A DNA stretch of 64,000 nt, taken from the NCBI RefSeq assembly GCF_018613195.1, contig NZ_JAGGQQ010000009.1, positions 186,001 through 250,000 of the forward strand, read 5' to 3'. The position numbers and the translations under genes were made by a program. The stretch is from Bacillus sp. ISL-45 (lineage in GTDB: Bacteria; Bacillota; Bacilli; Bacillales; Cytobacillaceae). The notes under the pieces were generated by a model. That model was not told the DNA's origin. It worked only from the letters and a program-made list of their open reading frames with translations, and did not search any database. This document shows positions 1 through 8,426 of the stretch, in pieces (the stretch's first letter is position 1; every line of letters begins with the position of its first letter).

Positions 1-373
1 TGTTCATCGTATACGTTTCAAGCGCTCCGCTCATCGCAAAAATGAAAATCAAAATCGCGCCTTCTGTCCAGTAACCAATGATGGCCGAGCCAATCGCAGC
101 AAAGATCATCAACATCTCGACGTTCAATTCTTTGTCTTCGATTGTGGCTTCAATGCCTTCCTTCGCTTTAGCAAAACCGCCGATTACATAGGCCAGGATA
201 AAAGCGATGACAGCTGCCGTTTGTGAATCTCCCTTGCTTAAAATCCAGCCTAAGACGATCAGGATTCCGCTGGTTCCGGCGGCGATCAGTTCCGCATGGG
301 GCTGTATCTTTCCAAAAAAGCTAACTTCTGGAACCGAGTTTTCCTTTGCTAATGCATTTGCTCCCTGTGCCAT
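1..373 (-). CDS. P1B-type metal-transporting ATPase, N-terminal part (PfeT/ZosA-like)
   Basis: This gene runs off the left edge; only the first 124 residues are visible. The start is the ATG at 371-373, preceded by AAAGGAGGAG. The visible part begins with a short hydrophilic leader that has no HMA (CxxC) domain, followed by at least two hydrophobic segments (about residues 30-65 and 85-110) separated by an acidic stretch, as in Cd/Zn/Fe-type P1B ATPases. The family exports divalent metal across the membrane at the cost of ATP. The missing HMA domain and the Fur-type box just upstream suggest the PfeT (formerly ZosA) ferrous iron exporter group, which is under PerR/Fur control in B. subtilis. 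The catalytic DKTGT and CPx/SPC motifs lie outside the window, so the metal is inferred. Confidence 0.75.
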   Translation of the reverse strand, partial: MAQGANALAKENSVPEVSFFGKIQPHAELIAAGTSGILIVLGWILSKGDSQTAAVIAFILAYVIGGFAKAKEGIEATIEDKELNVEMLMIFAAIGSAIIGYWTEGAILIFIFAMSGALETYTMN

Positions 374-402
374 CCTTTTCTCCTCCTTTTTAAATCTCTA
401 AA

Positions 403-417
403 TGATACTAATAATCA
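403..417. promoter_or_regulatory. Fur/PerR-family operator candidate
   Basis: TGATACTAATAATCA matches the 7-1-7 Fur-family consensus TGATAATnATTATCA at 12 of 14 positions, and the two mismatches are symmetric. It lies between the leader hairpin and the ribosome binding site of the P-type ATPase. Whether Fur, PerR or Zur binds cannot be read from sequence alone. Confidence 0.6.
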
Positions 418-423
418 CAATCA

Positions 424-470
424 ATACCCTTAAAAAACACGAAAGCTGCCACCAAATTGGTGACAGCGAG
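424..470 (-). terminator. Hairpin plus T-rich tract in the leader of the ATPase gene
   Basis: On the minus strand an imperfect stem GCTGTCACCA / TGGTGGCAGC is followed by a T-rich run (TTTCGTGTTTTTT). No gene lies upstream of it on this strand, because the next gene is divergent. It therefore sits in the 5' leader of the P-type ATPase and could act as an attenuator, or it could block antisense transcription. Confidence 0.5.
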
Positions 471-492
471 AATCCAAGTCAAAAAATACATA

Positions 493-521
493 TTGTGTTC
501 ACTATTATGTTACCATACAAT
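493..521 (+). promoter_or_regulatory. Sigma-A promoter for the EamA gene
   Basis: TTGTGT at 493-498, a 17-bp spacer, and TACAAT at 516-521. It ends about 46 bp before the start codon of the downstream transporter gene. Confidence 0.6.
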
Positions 522-567
522 ATATGCTTTTTGAAAGAATAATGCGTCTGTCTAAGGAGATAGTTTA

Positions 568-1506
568 ATGACAACAAAAGACTTTTTTACCCACCCGCTT
601 GGAATTGCTGTTTCGGCAGTCGGTGCGACCTTCCTTTGGGGAAGTGCCTTTCCGTTTATTAAGCTGAGCTATAACAGCCTTGATATCAGGCCGGAAGAGA
701 TGGGTGAGCAAATGCTGTTCGCAGGATACCGCTTTCTGCTTGCCGGGCTGCTGATCCTGATCATGTTCCTCCTTTTGAAAAGGAATATGAGATTCAGGCC
801 GGAAACGACGAAGTCTCTTCTGAAAATTGGCCTGTTCCAGACGTTTTTACAATATGTCCTGTTTTATATCGGACTCAGTTATTCAACCGGAATCCAGGGT
901 TCGATCATTGCCGGAACAACTTCATTTTTCCAGATCCTGCTTGCGCATTTCCTTTACCCCGATGACAGGATGAGCCGTTTGAAGGTAGCTGGACTGATGG
1001 TCGGATTCACCGGGGTCATCTTCGCGAACTGGCCTAATGGGGATTATGAAATCAGCTTTGGCATCGGAGAGGTCCTACTAATGGGAGCTATGATGGCCGG
1101 TGCCTACGGAAATATCCTTGCCAAACAGGGAAGCGGAAAGATGGAGGTCATTTATTTAACAGCTTACCAGATGATTTTGGGCTCCCTTGGTCTTATTGCA
1201 ATCGGAGCTTTTTCAGTGGGGCTTGCTCCATTCGATTTCGACCTTAAGTCTGGTCTTATGCTCCTATATCTTGCGTTCCTATCAGCAGCAGGCTTTATTT
1301 TATGGAACAATGTCATGAAGTACAACCAGGTCGGCAAAGTGTCTTTGTACCTGTTCCTGGTCCCTGTATTCGGCGTCATTTTATCAGCGCTCCTGCTTGC
1401 TGAACCAATACATTATTTTGTCATTGCCGGATTAATATTTGTAGTCGTCGGTATCGTACTTGTCAACCGGCCGGCCCGAAAAAGAAACAGCCTCCCTGCG
1501 AAATAG
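568..1506 (+). CDS. DMT superfamily transporter (EamA family)
   Basis: A 312-residue membrane protein with about ten hydrophobic segments arranged as two EamA repeats (about residues 12-150 and 160-300). This is the usual length for drug/metabolite transporters that move small metabolites or export toxic compounds through the cytoplasmic membrane. The N-terminal motif GATFLWGSAFPFIK is typical of the family. The ATG follows TAAGGAGA at good spacing, and a sigma-A promoter lies upstream. It is monocistronic, with a terminator that overlaps its stop codon. The substrate cannot be predicted. Confidence 0.9.
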   Translation: MTTKDFFTHPLGIAVSAVGATFLWGSAFPFIKLSYNSLDIRPEEMGEQMLFAGYRFLLAGLLILIMFLLLKRNMRFRPETTKSLLKIGLFQTFLQYVLFYIGLSYSTGIQGSIIAGTTSFFQILLAHFLYPDDRMSRLKVAGLMVGFTGVIFANWPNGDYEISFGIGEVLLMGAMMAGAYGNILAKQGSGKMEVIYLTAYQMILGSLGLIAIGAFSVGLAPFDFDLKSGLMLLYLAFLSAAGFILWNNVMKYNQVGKVSLYLFLVPVFGVILSALLLAEPIHYFVIAGLIFVVVGIVLVNRPARKRNSLPAK

Positions 1507-1519
1507 GGAGGCTGTTTTG
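1486..1519 (+). terminator. Rho-independent terminator overlapping the stop codon
   Basis: The stem AACAGCCTCCCT / AGGGAGGCTGTT is followed by TTTT. The TAG stop of the EamA gene lies inside the loop and descending arm. Confidence 0.85.
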
Positions 1520-1585
1520 CATTGTTTACCAGGAACAAGATGTTTGCGCTTTTGGGTTTAAGATAAGAAAGTATAAATTTTCACT

Positions 1586-1650
1586 GCCACACGATGTGGC
1601 GTTTTAGGCGGGCAGCGCTCGTCGGGGCTAAACAAGGCGCTTGCGCTTTT
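1586..1650. repeat. Hairpin and copy of a dispersed GC-rich repeat
   Basis: A perfect hairpin GCCACA-CGA-TGTGGC (1586-1600) is followed by a segment at 1607-1650 that recurs almost unchanged at 9457-9500; both contain GTCGGGGCTAA and AAGGCGCTT. Similar dispersed intergenic repeats are common in Bacillaceae. The hairpin may also terminate the minus-strand MFS gene. Confidence 0.6.
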
Positions 1651-1654
1651 CTAA

Positions 1655-2833
1655 TTACACAGAGTTTGCCTGTTGTGTTGGACCATCATGCCGAACCGCC
1701 ACAAGGGCGATGAAAATCAGCAGGAGCATTGTGCTGATCACATAAAAGAAACTGATGCCTTTCAGCCACTGTATCGCCAGTCCGCCAATGAACGGACCGC
1801 TTATGCTGCCAAAGCTGAAGAATATCCCGCACATTAAATTACCTGCCGGCAGCAGCTGTTTCGGCAGCAAATCTGCCATATAGCTGATGCCGAGAGAGAA
1901 AGTGGAACCTACCACCGTTCCCGCTAAAAAGAAACAAATAAGCAGGCCAATTGTTGAATTTTCAAGCAAGCCAGCGGTGGTAAAGCTGATGAAACCGGCT
2001 AGCGTGACGACGATCAACACATTCCTCCGGCCGAGTTTATCGCTCAATATGCCTAACGGAAGCTGGGAAAGGATTCCGCCGATTGCAAATGCCGGAAGCA
2101 GGAGTGCGACCGCATCGACGCCGATGCCAGATCTCATGGCGTAGACAGGGAAGTTGCCATTTAGGCTTGCTTCCAAAAATCCGTAGCCAAATGGAGGCAG
2201 GAATGCGACCCAGGCGTATTTAAATACTTTTCCAAACCTTTTCATGGTCCCGAAGAATGAACTGTTGTCAGTATCATGTTCGGGACGTTCATTATTCAGC
2301 AGCCAGACGGTCAGCCAGGCGGCAAGGCTTATGGCAGAAGAAATAATAAAAGGAAGGGTAGTGTTAATTTTCACGAAACCTGTCATCAATGGACCAGCAG
2401 CGAACCCCAGCCCGAAGAACAATCCGTATAGGGAAATATTCCTTCCAATCCGGTCTTTAGGTGAAAAAGAAGTAATCCAAGTCTGTGTCGCAAAATGAAG
2501 CATATGATCGCCAATCCCGATCGCCAGCCTCAGCAAAAACCAGAACCAGAATGATTTCCATAATGGAAACAGGGCAAGTGAGATGGCTACGGTAAAACCG
2601 CCGATGAGAATGATGGGCTTGTAACCAAATCGACGAAGCGGGGCCTCCATCAATGGCGAGGCAATCAATATTCCCAAATACAAGCCTGTGGCATGAAAGC
2701 CATTCATTGATGATGACACGCCATCCTGCTCAAAAATAATTGCAATCAATGGAAGCAGCATTCCCTGTGAAAAACCTGAAATCGCAACAATGCTGACCAA
2801 AATCCAGAAACGAAGCTTAATACTTATATTCAT
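1655..2833 (-). CDS. MFS transporter
   Basis: A 392-residue protein with about twelve transmembrane segments and the major facilitator cytoplasmic loop motif in the second half (GILSDKLGRRNVLI, after segment 8). It probably exports a drug or metabolite in exchange for protons. The start at 2831-2833 follows CAGGGAGA at suitable spacing. It is transcribed convergently with the EamA gene and divergently from the OsmC gene. No substrate can be assigned. Confidence 0.88.
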   Translation of the reverse strand: MNISIKLRFWILVSIVAISGFSQGMLLPLIAIIFEQDGVSSSMNGFHATGLYLGILIASPLMEAPLRRFGYKPIILIGGFTVAISLALFPLWKSFWFWFLLRLAIGIGDHMLHFATQTWITSFSPKDRIGRNISLYGLFFGLGFAAGPLMTGFVKINTTLPFIISSAISLAAWLTVWLLNNERPEHDTDNSSFFGTMKRFGKVFKYAWVAFLPPFGYGFLEASLNGNFPVYAMRSGIGVDAVALLLPAFAIGGILSQLPLGILSDKLGRRNVLIVVTLAGFISFTTAGLLENSTIGLLICFFLAGTVVGSTFSLGISYMADLLPKQLLPAGNLMCGIFFSFGSISGPFIGGLAIQWLKGISFFYVISTMLLLIFIALVAVRHDGPTQQANSV

Positions 2834-2995
2834 ATCATAAAATCTCCCTGAGTACTTAATACTCTTTAGATGTTAACGATATAAAATTTTATGTGCAACG
2901 GTTTTTATTTTTAATTATGGAAAAAATAGTGTAATCTCATGGTAATAGTCAAATATAACTGGTGTATCAGAGGTTGTGGAAAGGGAGAGAGTAAC

Positions 2996-3382
2996 ATGGA
3001 ATTCAAAATGAAACCGGATGTAGGTTTTTTTACAGAGACAGGTTTTGGCAGGCTTGATGTGGCCGGTGATGATCAGTATGGTTTCAGGCCCTACCAGCTG
3101 CTCGTTTCATCAGTTGCCGTGTGCAGCGGCGGTGTCCTTCGCAAGGTACTGGAAAAAATGAGGATGGACATCCAGGATATCCATATTCAGGCTGATGCAG
3201 AACGTGTAGAGGAGGAAGCGAACAGGGTAAGCAAGATTACTGTCCATTTCCGCATTGCCGGCAACGATCTCGATGAAAAGAAAATCGAAAAGGCGATGGC
3301 TCTTACGAGAAAAAATTGCTCAATGGTCCAATCTGTACTTGGCAGCATTGAGATTGAGGAAACGTTTGAAATCGTTCTATAA
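2996..3382 (+). CDS. OsmC family peroxidase-like protein
   Basis: A 128-residue OsmC/Ohr-type protein. I chose the ATG at 2996, seven bases after AAGGGAGAGAG, rather than an upstream in-frame ATG at 2939 that has no ribosome binding site and would add residues not typical of the family. The two conserved cysteine regions are present (VAVCSGGVL and TRKNCSMVQS), so a thiol-dependent reaction with organic hydroperoxides is plausible. Family members act in the cytoplasm as dimers. The closest B. subtilis type is the small OsmC protein YhfA/YmaD group rather than OhrA. It has its own terminator. Confidence 0.85.
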   Translation: MEFKMKPDVGFFTETGFGRLDVAGDDQYGFRPYQLLVSSVAVCSGGVLRKVLEKMRMDIQDIHIQADAERVEEEANRVSKITVHFRIAGNDLDEKKIEKAMALTRKNCSMVQSVLGSIEIEETFEIVL

Positions 3383-3467
3383 AACGACAAAAATGCGAGT
3401 TACACCATTAATGCAATATGCTATAATGAGTATTGGATTTTGTCTGTCTTAATATAATAGAAATAAT

Positions 3468-3500
3468 GAACTCTGTTCCGGGAGGACAGGGTTCTTTTTT
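3468..3500 (+). terminator. Terminator of the OsmC gene
   Basis: The stem GAACTCTGT / ACAGGGTTC (one G-U pair) is followed by a run of T at 3494-3499. Confidence 0.85.
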
Positions 3501-3514
3501 CGCTGTTCAGAAGG

Positions 3515-3938
3515 GATCAGCTTTTAATTGACATTTTAAGCTGGATCAGATGACGAAATGTCTAAGAAAAGGCACTTAATAGACATTTCAGGCCAGATAA
3601 GCTGACGAAATGTCTAAGAGGCACTTAATAGACATTTCAGGCCAAATAAGCTGATGAAATGTCTAAGAAAAGGCACTTAATAGACACTTCAGGCCAAATA
3701 AGCTGACGAAATGTCTAAGAAAAGGCACTTAATAGACATTTCAGGCCAAATAAGCTGATGAAATGTCTAAGAAAAGGCACTTAATAGACATTTCAGGCTG
3801 GATAAGTAGACGAAATGTCTAAAAAAAGGCACTTAATAGACATTTCAGGCTGGATCAGCTGACCAAATGTCTAAGAAAAGGCACTTAATAGCCATTTCAG
3901 GCTGGATAAGCCGAGGAAATGTCTAAAAAGAGGCCTTT
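3515..3938. repeat. 52-bp palindromic tandem array, type 1
   Basis: Eight copies of a unit built on GAAATGTCT begin at 3555, 3607, 3656, 3708, 3760, 3812, 3864 and 3916, with spacings of 52 except one of 49. Degenerate flanks extend the array to about 3515. Most units hold the perfect inverted pair GAAATGTCT and AGACATTTC, whose centres are 26 bp apart, half the period. It fills most of the 622-bp gap between osmC and yczE and holds no plausible reading frame. Confidence 0.95.
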
Positions 3939-4004
3939 CTGGAACAAAAGTATCCTAAGCTTCAATACATTAGAACGGTTTTACTAAGAAGGAGAATATG
4001 AAAT

Positions 4005-4622
4005 ATGGCTTTTGTTTATCGCACTCTTTTTTACATCATTGGGTTAATTATTCTATCTTTTGGAGTATCGATGACCATTAAAGCGGGATTGGGAACGGGC
4101 GCATGGGATGCGCTTAATGTCGGTTTATCGAAAACTGTGGGACTGACACCTGGCAGCTGGGTTGTAATCGTTGGTATCATCATGATCTTCATCAATGCAG
4201 CTTTAGTAAAAAGGCGTCCGGATTTGGCTGCGATTATCACGCTGCTGATCACAGGTGTGCTGATCGACTTCTGGCTTTTGCGTGTGTTTGAGGATCTGGT
4301 TGTAACCGGCTACGTAAAACAATTTGCAGTCTTTTTATTGGGAATGGTCGCGCTAAGCTTTGGACTGGCAGTTTATTTGCAGCCGAAGTTCCCATTGATT
4401 CCGATCGACAATTTTATGATGGCATTAAGGGAACGGTTTGGTCTCAACCTGATGGCAGCAAAAACGCTTGGTGAAGTATTTGCCTTGTCCGCTGCCTTCA
4501 TTTTTAAAGGACCAATCGGAATTGGTACGTTGATTGTAACCTTCGCAATCGGACCGCTGATTCAATTGTTCTACCCTTACTGTGAAAAGCTTTATAATAA
4601 GCTGCTCACTTCTGCACGATAA
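4005..4622 (+). CDS. yczE: YczE/YyaS/YitT family membrane protein
   Basis: A 205-residue integral membrane protein with five or six transmembrane segments. It has the family signature near the N terminus (KAGLGTGAWDALNVGLS, then GLTPGSW) and a second half-repeat containing PLIPIDNFM. In B. subtilis, YczE is needed for non-ribosomal peptide (bacillomycin/surfactin-type) production in some strains, but its molecular role is unknown. The start follows AAGAAGGAG. A short weak hairpin with AGGCTCTG / CAGGGCCT at 4626-4650 lies after the stop. Confidence 0.85.
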   Translation: MAFVYRTLFYIIGLIILSFGVSMTIKAGLGTGAWDALNVGLSKTVGLTPGSWVVIVGIIMIFINAALVKRRPDLAAIITLLITGVLIDFWLLRVFEDLVVTGYVKQFAVFLLGMVALSFGLAVYLQPKFPLIPIDNFMMALRERFGLNLMAAKTLGEVFALSAAFIFKGPIGIGTLIVTFAIGPLIQLFYPYCEKLYNKLLTSAR

Positions 4623-4776
4623 TTGTGAGGCTCTGTCTTGGGCAGGGCCTTTCATTATGCCTGTAAACCACAAACTTTCCGAAAGCAGCCTAAACTTTGG
4701 ATAAAGTTAATGAACTCCGAAAACACTATAAACAAACTTATAAGTTTCCCGTAGTGAAAGGAGAAGACAACACCAA

Positions 4777-5607
4777 ATGAAAAAAGCAGCTATCCTTGTT
4801 ATGACGATTGTTTTCATGATGTCCATTTTAGCGCCTGGGTTTGCTGAGGAAGGAAAAGGTAAAAAGGCTCCACAGCCTAAGCAGTCGGAAAAGGCAAAGT
4901 ATACAATTCCGAATTCAGTTATGAATATCACAAAGGATAACACCTATCCCAACCCGACGGAGGATTTGCCTTTCCTTCAGCCAAGTGAGCTGACGAAGAA
5001 TCTGTTGAAAACGTCAAAAGTGAAGATTGAGAATCCTGATTTGATTCGTATGCTGAATGAAACTTCCATTAACAGCACTCCTTTTGCAATCGGCTATCGA
5101 GCGATTGTTTATCTTGGGGAATGGCCGTTGAATTATGTGTCGACTGAAACTTCGCCGAACTGGGAGTTCCAGAAAATCAATACGAACTACTTTGATAATC
5201 GCGGCGGGAATTCTATTTATCAAATCCATTATGTACAGGAACAGCAAAAGGTCGTGAAGGGCGGCTTGACCGCGAAAATCAAGAATGCCGAAGATGTGCA
5301 AAAGATGATGCTGTTAAAAGCAGCAAAGAATACAGGGCTGCCGCTAGCGTTTGAAACCATTGTCGGCGCTGGTACGAAAAAAGATCATATCTATAATATC
5401 CAGCCGAAACGCCTCGGTTACCTTTATGCTTATGCCCCGGCGATCAATGAAAAGGGAAAGGTGACATATGGAGAGGTCTATTTGATGCTAAAAGGGAGCA
5501 AGAAATTCATTGTCGTCAAAAATGTTGTTTCACAGGGGATTGGAGCATGGATCCCGGTGCAGGATCATGTCAGCTTTGGTTTTGTTTCCAGCGATAGACC
5601 CAGATAA
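4777..5607 (+). CDS. yfkD: YfkD-like secreted protein
   Basis: A 276-residue protein with a Sec signal peptide (MKK, hydrophobic core to residue about 21, AFA-type cleavage near FAEEG). The mature part matches the YfkD family by its characteristic stretches IPNSVMNI, DNTYPNPTE, NRGGNSIYQIHYVQEQQ and GIGAWIPVQDH. YfkD is a conserved Bacillus protein of unknown function; the signal peptide places this one outside the membrane or in the cell wall. The start follows AAAGGAGAAG. It is monocistronic, with a strong terminator. Confidence 0.85.
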   Translation: MKKAAILVMTIVFMMSILAPGFAEEGKGKKAPQPKQSEKAKYTIPNSVMNITKDNTYPNPTEDLPFLQPSELTKNLLKTSKVKIENPDLIRMLNETSINSTPFAIGYRAIVYLGEWPLNYVSTETSPNWEFQKINTNYFDNRGGNSIYQIHYVQEQQKVVKGGLTAKIKNAEDVQKMMLLKAAKNTGLPLAFETIVGAGTKKDHIYNIQPKRLGYLYAYAPAINEKGKVTYGEVYLMLKGSKKFIVVKNVVSQGIGAWIPVQDHVSFGFVSSDRPR

Positions 5608-5617
5608 ATATCAAATA

Positions 5618-5657
5618 AGAGAACCTTATTCCTTTATTTAGGAGTAAGGTTCTTTTT
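5618..5657 (+). terminator. Terminator after yfkD
   Basis: The stem AGAACCTTATTCCT / AGGAGTAAGGTTCT is followed by TTTTTT. Confidence 0.9.
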
Positions 5658-5704
5658 TAATTTTCTAGTAATTTTTTCCTCTTGACAAAAGGTATATATA
5701 TCCT

Positions 5705-5730
5705 GTTTAACGGTCGTCCAAGGCGGGAAT
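5705..5730 (+). promoter_or_regulatory. Sigma-B promoter of the YtxH-like gene
   Basis: GTTTAA at 5705-5710, a 14-bp spacer, and GGGAAT at 5725-5730 match the sigma-B consensus GTTTAA-N12-15-GGGWAW. It lies 52 bp before the start codon. Confidence 0.75.
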
Positions 5731-5782
5731 TAGTTAGACATAACAAAATAAAACACCAAACATTAAAAGGAGGAAATATATT

Positions 5783-6571
5783 ATGGCTGACAACACTTTT
5801 TCTAACCAAACAGGTAACACTTCAAATTATAATACGAACAACAACATGTACACTTCTTCAAGGGAAAATGCTTCATATGATACAACAACTGGAACAACAA
5901 CATACGCAAGCACCACTTCAGGTGATTCGTATTCGAACAACAATTCAATGGGTGGCTACTCTAGCAGCTACGGAGTAAACAGCTCAAGTAACTCTAGCTC
6001 ATCAAACGGCAAGCTTATGAAGGGTGTGCTAATCGGCGCAGCGATTGGCGGTGCAATGGCAATGCTTGATTCGAACACTCGTACAAAGGTGAAGGATAAG
6101 GCTGTCAGTGCAAAAGACACATCAATGAATGTAATCAGCGAAGTCAAAAACAATCCTTCTGAAGTAAAGGATCAAATGATGAGCAGCTTCAAGGAAGCAT
6201 CCAGCATTCTAAAGGAAGCGATCAGCGATGCTCAAAACCTTTATCAGCGCCTGAATGATGATGTATTCAGCAAGATGGGTGATGCTAAATCCATCTCTGG
6301 AGATGCGGTCTTAACTGTGATGAACGCAAAGGATGACTTGAAGGAAGTCAGCTCAAAAGTGAAGGAGGCAGGTTCTGTTGCAATGGACAACCCAGTGGTT
6401 AATTCTGCATCTGAATCAAGCTCTTCAAACTCAGGTTCAGGTTCAAACGGCGCCGCTGACGGATACGCTACAGGCATGGAAAGCAAACCGTCTGATACAA
6501 CAGGTTTAGGCAATACTTCAAATACCTTCACTGTATCGCCGGAAAACCAGAAGAACGATAACAACCGATAA
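5783..6571 (+). CDS. YtxH-domain general stress protein
   Basis: 262 residues. The first 75 are almost entirely N, S, T, Y and G (disordered, many short NNN and SSS runs). They are followed by a glycine-zipper membrane segment (GVLIGAAIGGAMAML, about 80-95), an amphipathic coiled-coil stretch typical of YtxH proteins (100-200), and another Ser/Gly-rich tail. YtxH-type proteins are general-stress proteins with unknown mechanism. The sigma-B promoter upstream fits this. AAAGGAGG precedes the ATG. The long low-complexity head is unusual compared with YtxH itself (about 150 residues). Confidence 0.75.
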   Translation: MADNTFSNQTGNTSNYNTNNNMYTSSRENASYDTTTGTTTYASTTSGDSYSNNNSMGGYSSSYGVNSSSNSSSSNGKLMKGVLIGAAIGGAMAMLDSNTRTKVKDKAVSAKDTSMNVISEVKNNPSEVKDQMMSSFKEASSILKEAISDAQNLYQRLNDDVFSKMGDAKSISGDAVLTVMNAKDDLKEVSSKVKEAGSVAMDNPVVNSASESSSSNSGSGSNGAADGYATGMESKPSDTTGLGNTSNTFTVSPENQKNDNNR

Positions 6572-6582
6572 ACGTATATGAG

Positions 6583-6615
6583 AAACCAGTCCTGAACTCC
6601 AGGACTGGTTTTTTA
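6583..6615 (+). terminator. Terminator after the YtxH-like gene
   Basis: The stem AAACCAGTCCTG / CAGGACTGGTTT is followed by TTTT. Confidence 0.9.
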
Positions 6616-6641
6616 TTGTCTTTTCTCCCATATATTTGTTT

Positions 6642-6666
6642 GTTTTTATCCTCCATACGGGGGTAT
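6642..6666 (+). promoter_or_regulatory. Sigma-B promoter of the gamma-glutamyltransferase gene
   Basis: GTTTTT at 6642-6647, a 13-bp spacer, and GGGTAT at 6661-6666. The -10 matches the sigma-B consensus exactly and the site lies 37 bp before the ATG. Confidence 0.7.
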
Positions 6667-6702
6667 TTATAAGTACAAGCAGAAATTGGGAGGTCACAGC
6701 CA

Positions 6703-8388
6703 ATGGATAAGGAATTTAAACCACGCTCAAACAGATGTGATTATGATAGAGAAACAGCGACAGGTAAAATTGCGATGGCAGCTTCAGCCCATCCAGTTGC
6801 AACGAATGCCGGGGAGAAAATCCTTCGTGAAGGAGGCAACGCGATTGATGCGGCAATTGCCATCCAATTTGGTTTAAATGTCGGAGAACCGATGATGACT
6901 GGAATCGGCGGCAGCGGCTTTTTTATGGTCTATCATGCCGAAAGCAAGACAACGAAAATTTTTGATGGTCATACAAGGGCCCCGAAAGCGGCACATACTG
7001 AACTTTTTTTAGATGAAAAGGGAGAAGTCATCCCATTTAAAAAAAGGTCGACACATGCCAGTGGAGTTGGTGTCCCTGGAATCCTGAAAGCAATGGAGGC
7101 GGCAAGGAAGGAATATGGGACAAAGCAGCTGGCTGAATTGATCGAACCCGCTGCCCAGGCCGCTGAAAAGGGCGTCGAGGTTAACTGGGTGATGGAGGAA
7201 ATCCTGAACACCTTTGATTACCGTCTTGGAGATCATGCGAAGGAACTGTTTCAGCCTGGAGGCAAATCCCTTAAAGAAGGGGATGTCTACCAGAAGGAGC
7301 ATCTTGCAAAAACCTTCCGCATCCTTCAGCGCGACGGCATCGAAGCTTTTTATGAAGGAGAGATCGGGGAAGCCCTTATCTCGACCCTAAAAGAACTTGG
7401 CGGCATCATGGAAATGTCAGATCTTAGAGATTATGAAATTTCGATTGATGAGCCTGTCTGGGGAACGTACCGAGACTACAAAATAGCTTCTTCCAATATG
7501 CCAAGTGCCGGCGGAACAACGATGCTGCAAATTTTAAAACTGCTTGAAGGCTTTGATCTCAGTAAGTATAACGTGAAATCATGGGAGAAATATTTTCTGT
7601 TTACAGAAGCAATGAGGATTGCTTTTTCAGATAAAATCGCTTTTTCCGGAGATCCTGATTTTGGGGGTATCCCGTTAGAAGGATTGCTTAGTGAAGAGTA
7701 TCTTGCAGACCGCCGCAAGCTGATTAATTTCGAGCGGAGAAATGACGCAGTCGACTTCGGCAACCCGTGGGCTTATACGGATGGAAAAGAAATAAACGTG
7801 GTGCGCCAGCCGTTCGAGCCAGAAAAGGAGAGAAGCGAAACGACCCATTTCACTGTCATGGATAAATGGGGCAATATTGTTGCCTGCACATCAACGGTAG
7901 AGCATCCATTTGGTTCTGGAATTATGGTCAAGGACCATGGGTTTGTATTAAACAACGAATTGACTGATTTTGATGCGGTCCCTGGCGGCTTGAATGAAGT
8001 TCAGCCAGGCAAACGTCCGGTAAGCTGCAAGACGCCGACGATTGTATTCAAGGATAATGAACCTGTCTTAACGCTGGGGTCTCCAGGCGGACCGACAATC
8101 ATTGGCTCGGTTTTCCAAACAATCGTCAATGTTCTTGATTTTAGGATGGACCTCAAAGATGCTATTGAGGAGCCGAGGATTTTCAATAGTAGCGGCCCGC
8201 TCGTTGGCTGGGAATCTGGAATCAGCATGGAGGCGAAAGGCGAAATGGAATCGAGGGGATTTGAGTTCGCCGATGGACCATTCCCACTCGGAAATGTACA
8301 GGCGATCAAGATTGATCGAGAAAAAGGCATCCTTTATGGAGCAGCCGATTCAAGCCGGGAAGGGAAGGCCACTGGGCTTGATGAATAA
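6703..8388 (+). CDS. ywrD: Gamma-glutamyltransferase family protein (YwrD type)
   Basis: A 561-residue Ntn-hydrolase. The large-subunit region has GGNAIDAAIAIQFGL and GIGGSGFFMVY. The autoprocessing and nucleophile site is Thr380 in SETTHFTVMDKWGN, and the oxyanion/substrate loop LTLGSPGGPTIIGS follows. There is no signal peptide, so it is probably cytoplasmic, unlike secreted Ggt. The family cleaves or transfers gamma-glutamyl groups from glutathione-like compounds; the YwrD subgroup's substrate is unknown. GGGAGGT precedes the chosen ATG by ten bases. A sigma-B promoter implies induction by general stress. A bidirectional terminator follows. Confidence 0.88.
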   Translation: MDKEFKPRSNRCDYDRETATGKIAMAASAHPVATNAGEKILREGGNAIDAAIAIQFGLNVGEPMMTGIGGSGFFMVYHAESKTTKIFDGHTRAPKAAHTELFLDEKGEVIPFKKRSTHASGVGVPGILKAMEAARKEYGTKQLAELIEPAAQAAEKGVEVNWVMEEILNTFDYRLGDHAKELFQPGGKSLKEGDVYQKEHLAKTFRILQRDGIEAFYEGEIGEALISTLKELGGIMEMSDLRDYEISIDEPVWGTYRDYKIASSNMPSAGGTTMLQILKLLEGFDLSKYNVKSWEKYFLFTEAMRIAFSDKIAFSGDPDFGGIPLEGLLSEEYLADRRKLINFERRNDAVDFGNPWAYTDGKEINVVRQPFEPEKERSETTHFTVMDKWGNIVACTSTVEHPFGSGIMVKDHGFVLNNELTDFDAVPGGLNEVQPGKRPVSCKTPTIVFKDNEPVLTLGSPGGPTIIGSVFQTIVNVLDFRMDLKDAIEEPRIFNSSGPLVGWESGISMEAKGEMESRGFEFADGPFPLGNVQAIKIDREKGILYGAADSSREGKATGLDE

Positions 8389-8397
8389 ATCAAAACA

Positions 8398-8425
8398 AAG
8401 CAGGCTGTTAATTCAGCCTGCTTCT
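8398..8425. terminator. Bidirectional terminator between ywrD-like and DUF421 genes
   Basis: The stem AAGCAGGCTG / CAGCCTGCTT around a six-base loop lies between two converging genes and has A-rich and T-rich flanks. Confidence 0.8.
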
Positions 8426-8426
8426 T

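Noticed and set aside
2939-2995. Longer N terminus for the OsmC gene from the ATG at 2939
   Set aside because: There is no ribosome binding site before 2939, while AAGGGAGAG fits the ATG at 2996.
3515-3938. CRISPR array interpretation of the 52-bp repeats
   Set aside because: The whole unit is repeated, including what would be the spacer, and no cas genes are present.
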